Assembly: GCA_028280915.1 (NCBI GenBank)
Contig: JANQKX010000713.1
Span: 1 to 7,620 of the forward strand
From: Kiloniellaceae bacterium
Lineage (GTDB): Bacteria > Pseudomonadota > Alphaproteobacteria > Kiloniellales > Kiloniellaceae
Reading direction: 5' to 3'
DNA: 7,620 nt
In this document: in pieces, positions 5,254 to 7,620 of the stretch
How the letters are laid out: every line of letters starts with the position of its first letter
Numbering within the stretch: the first letter of the stretch is position 1
Notes under the pieces: model-generated
Told to the model about the DNA's origin: nothing
The model's input: only the letters and a program-made list of their open reading frames with translations
Databases searched by the model: none
Position numbers and translations under genes: made by a program

Positions 5254-7392
5254 CTAAGCCATTCCGAGTTGGGGAAGAACGTCGTCCGGCGGTCCGGATA
5301 GAGAGACCCGGCCGCCGTCCAAGTGAACCACGCGATCCGCCAAACGCATGTGGCTGGGCCGATGGGTCACCATGAGGGTCGTCGCCTTGCCCCGCAGTTG
5401 CTGTATTTTCTTGCGCAGCAGTTCGTCGGCCGTGTTGTCCAAGCCGCTGGCCGGTTCGTCCAGCAGAAAGATGGGGGCTTTCTTCACGTAGGCCCGGGCC
5501 AAGTTGATCTTTTGTTTGGTGCCGGTGGGAAGTTGCCGTTGCAGCTGATCGGTAAGCCGCGTCTCGAAACCGTCGGGGAACAGCAGGATCTCCTCCATCA
5601 GGCCCGCTTCCATGGCGGCCTGGGCCAGATCCTGGTCGCTGGCGATGGGGTTTGCCAAACGCAGGTTCTGGGCCAAGGTGCCATAGAACAGATCGCAGGT
5701 TTGAGGGACATAGGAAATCGAATTTCTGAGTTCGTCCACTTCCATCTGGCGGCTGTCGATGCCATCAATGAAAACCGCCCCGGCTTGGGCTTCATATAGA
5801 CCCGCCACCAGTTTCAGGATGGTGGACTTGCCCGATCCGTTGCCGCCGGTTATGGCGATAACCTCGCCAGGTTTGATGTCCAAGTTGATTCCCAGAACGG
5901 CCGGTTCAGACTTGGTCATGTAGCGCAAGCTCACCTTATCTAGGGTGATGTTGCCCTCCATCCGGCGCAGATGATCGACCAGGCAGGAAGGATCCCGTTC
6001 GGTCTTTTGCCGCATGAGCTGATTGATCTGCTTGATCCCCTGGCCCACCTGTTCCAGCTTCGTCGCCGAGAGGAACGCCATTTGCAGCGGTGACAAAATG
6101 CGCCAAACCAAGGCCATGCTGGCGATGAGGGCGCCCACGGTCGCGGTGCCGTTCATGACCAACAGGGTGCCGACGCCCAAGGTCGCGATCCCGCCGGATA
6201 GCATAAGAAACTGGGCCAGGGTTTGTATCATTTGTGACGACTGGCCCGACGCGAAGCTGGCCAGGGCCGCCTTGGCGGAAAGCTCCCGGTAGCGGCGGCT
6301 CCAAACTTCCTCGGCGGCGGAACTCTTGATGGCGCGCAGCTCGGAAATGGCTTCCACCATGAAGGCCTCCCGCTGGGAGCGGGCCTCGCCGGCGCTGGCA
6401 ACCTGGCGCCGGGTCAATGGCAGGATAAATACGGCCGCCAAGGCAAAGACGGCCATCAAGGCAACGGGGACCCAAGCCAAGGGGCCGGCGATCAGGGCGA
6501 TCACCAAGACAAAGATCAGCACAAAGGGCAGATCCAGAAAGACGCCGGCAAGGGGCCCGGTGAAAAACTCGCGGATCGACTCAAACTGACGCAGGCGGGC
6601 GACCTGAGCGCCGACCGAGGCCCTTTCGGTCATGTAAACCGGCAAATAAAGCACCTGCTGAAAGGTCGACGTGCCGATGATCATATCGATTCGTCCGCCG
6701 ATATAGGCCAGGATGCGCGCCCGCAGCAGCCTCAGGCTGACGTCCGCGGCAAGGGCAAGGCAAACACCGCCAAGAAGAAAGTAAAGCGTTTCATAGGAAT
6801 GGGAGCCGATAACCTTGTCGTAAACCGACATGATAAATAAGGGGACAGCGATAGCCAAGATGTTCGACACCAGGGTGATCGCGAGCATCTGCCACACCAG
6901 CCCCCTGAAGCGCCGGGTGACTTCCTGAAACCACTGCCCCGCGGCGGCGGCCTTGCGCAGGTCGCCATTGGTTTCTTCATCGGGGGTGACAAAATAAGCC
7001 GTCCCCGTAATTTCCTTGGGGTCGAGATTTCTAACCTTTGAATCCTGCCCGTGCAGGACGAGAAAGCCCGTTCCTTCCCGGCGAAGCACGACGAAGGTCT
7101 GGCCCGATTTGGCCTTGAAGAGACAGGGGGTCAGGCGCGGGTCCAGTTCCTTGAGGGCGATCTTTTCTTTGCGTGAGGCATAGTTGAGATTGCCCAGAAC
7201 GGCGCGCAGACGCCCCATGTCTTCGATTTTGGTGAAGTGGGGCAGGGCCTCGGCCACGTGCCTGGGATCGCCGCGCCAGCCGAGCACGGCCAGCAGGGGC
7301 AGTAAACAGGCCGAAATCTCGGAATCGGTTTTCAGATTGCTCAGCCCGCCGGCACTGCGCGCGCCATTTCCGAACAGGGATTGTGCGGTCAT
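5254..7392 (-). CDS. Type I secretion ABC exporter (permease-ATPase) with C39-like domain and degenerate signature motif
   Basis: This is a 712-aa exporter half-transporter of the HlyB/LapB type. Residues about 20-135 look like a C39-like domain. Aligning SACLL (27-31) to the peptidase ACL block places Glu25 where the catalytic Cys belongs, and GQTFVVL (97-103) has Thr99 where the catalytic His is expected, so it should recruit substrate rather than cleave it. Six membrane segments lie near 166-188, 202-222, 281-301, 304-325, 389-412 and 418-440. The nucleotide-binding domain has Walker A GGNGSGKST (516-524), Q-loop YVPQ (561-564), Walker B IFLLDE with Glu646, D-loop SGLD (649-652) and His677. 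The signature motif reads LPTGTKQ (621-627) instead of LSGGQRQ, so one ATP site of a dimer may be weakened. Its ATG overlaps the stop of another ABC gene (ATGA) and the adaptor follows, pointing to a heterodimeric type I secretion exporter. Confidence 0.94.
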   Translation of the reverse strand: MTAQSLFGNGARSAGGLSNLKTDSEISACLLPLLAVLGWRGDPRHVAEALPHFTKIEDMGRLRAVLGNLNYASRKEKIALKELDPRLTPCLFKAKSGQTFVVLRREGTGFLVLHGQDSKVRNLDPKEITGTAYFVTPDEETNGDLRKAAAAGQWFQEVTRRFRGLVWQMLAITLVSNILAIAVPLFIMSVYDKVIGSHSYETLYFLLGGVCLALAADVSLRLLRARILAYIGGRIDMIIGTSTFQQVLYLPVYMTERASVGAQVARLRQFESIREFFTGPLAGVFLDLPFVLIFVLVIALIAGPLAWVPVALMAVFALAAVFILPLTRRQVASAGEARSQREAFMVEAISELRAIKSSAAEEVWSRRYRELSAKAALASFASGQSSQMIQTLAQFLMLSGGIATLGVGTLLVMNGTATVGALIASMALVWRILSPLQMAFLSATKLEQVGQGIKQINQLMRQKTERDPSCLVDHLRRMEGNITLDKVSLRYMTKSEPAVLGINLDIKPGEVIAITGGNGSGKSTILKLVAGLYEAQAGAVFIDGIDSRQMEVDELRNSISYVPQTCDLFYGTLAQNLRLANPIASDQDLAQAAMEAGLMEEILLFPDGFETRLTDQLQRQLPTGTKQKINLARAYVKKAPIFLLDEPASGLDNTADELLRKKIQQLRGKATTLMVTHRPSHMRLADRVVHLDGGRVSLSGPPDDVLPQLGMA

Positions 7393-7620
7393 GCGCTGGC
7401 CTTTTTGGCTTGCCGCTCCGCGGTACGCTTGGCAGGGGCCTTGCCCGGTTTGATCGCTCTTTTACTTTTGTTCGGCTTGCCCTGTCCCCGAACGACCGTC
7501 AGCCGTCCGCCGGACAGTTGGAAGGTCTGGTCGGCCAAGGCGAGCAGGGAGGGGCGGTGGCTGACCAAGATAATCGTGGCCTTTCCCTTCAAATCGCTGA
7601 GTGTGGCTTTCACGCGGGCA
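7389..7620 (-). CDS. C-terminal end of a second ABC exporter subunit, 5'-truncated by window edge
   Basis: Only the last 76 complete codons are present, and the frame is open to the window edge, so the GTG at 7613 is an internal Val, not a start. The visible part reads ARVKATLSDLKGKATIILVSHRPSLLALADQTFQL, the end of an ABC ATPase domain with the H-loop His of SHRPS and the following LADQ...LSGGRL. A basic tail of about 30 residues rich in Lys, Ala and Arg (from GKPNKSK to KKASA) then follows, which is not part of the usual ABC fold. The TGA overlaps the next ABC gene by 4 bp, so the two should be translated together and may form a heterodimer. The Walker motifs and any membrane domain lie outside the window, so the full type is inferred from its neighbours. 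Confidence 0.88.
   Translation of the reverse strand, partial: ARVKATLSDLKGKATIILVSHRPSLLALADQTFQLSGGRLTVVRGQGKPNKSKRAIKPGKAPAKRTAERQAKKASA

Noticed and set aside
5323..5799. Plus-strand open frame of 158 codons opposite the ABC ATPase domain
   Set aside because: It mirrors the conserved nucleotide-binding domain and has no independent motif.
7611..7613. GTG as a start for a 74-aa protein
   Set aside because: The frame continues to the window edge and the sequence is the end of an ABC ATPase domain, so it is an internal Val codon.

Overview
The window looks like chromosomal, GC-rich DNA from an alphaproteobacterium. The Hsp20 + DUF1150 gene pair and the ROSE-like leader in front of hsp20 are typical of that class. 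The protein sequences suggest a Rhodospirillales-like lineage, but that finer placement is inference. The window is almost fully coding, with no rRNA, tRNA, IS element or CRISPR array seen.

Plus strand, 1-2923: the 3' five-sixths of typA/bipA (ribosome-associated translational GTPase) runs into an AmpG-type muropeptide permease whose start codon lies inside the typA end (11-bp overlap). The two are probably co-transcribed. Only 80 bp (2924-3003) separate this unit from the convergent genes that follow, and I saw no convincing terminator there.

Minus strand, 3813-3004: a small heat-shock unit. A sigma-32-like promoter (about 3813-3784) precedes a leader of about 100 nt. That leader can fold so that the hsp20 Shine-Dalgarno is sequestered in a stem with a bulged G, the hallmark of ROSE RNA thermometers. 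hsp20 then overlaps by one base with a 71-aa DUF1150 gene, an arrangement that predicts translational coupling.

Minus strand, 7620-3879: a type I secretion inner-membrane module read right to left. It comprises the 3' end of one ABC exporter subunit, a second ABC exporter with a protease-dead C39-like domain and a degenerate ABC signature, and an HlyD-type periplasmic adaptor. Junctions are a 4-bp overlap and a 4-bp gap, so this is one operon. No substrate gene or outer-membrane TolC partner is in view. A perfect 8-bp inverted repeat after the adaptor stop may end this operon just before the heat-shock promoter.

I found no clearly undescribed multigene system. The best leads are the ROSE-like thermometer with its coupled DUF1150 gene, and the tandem, probably asymmetric ABC pair.
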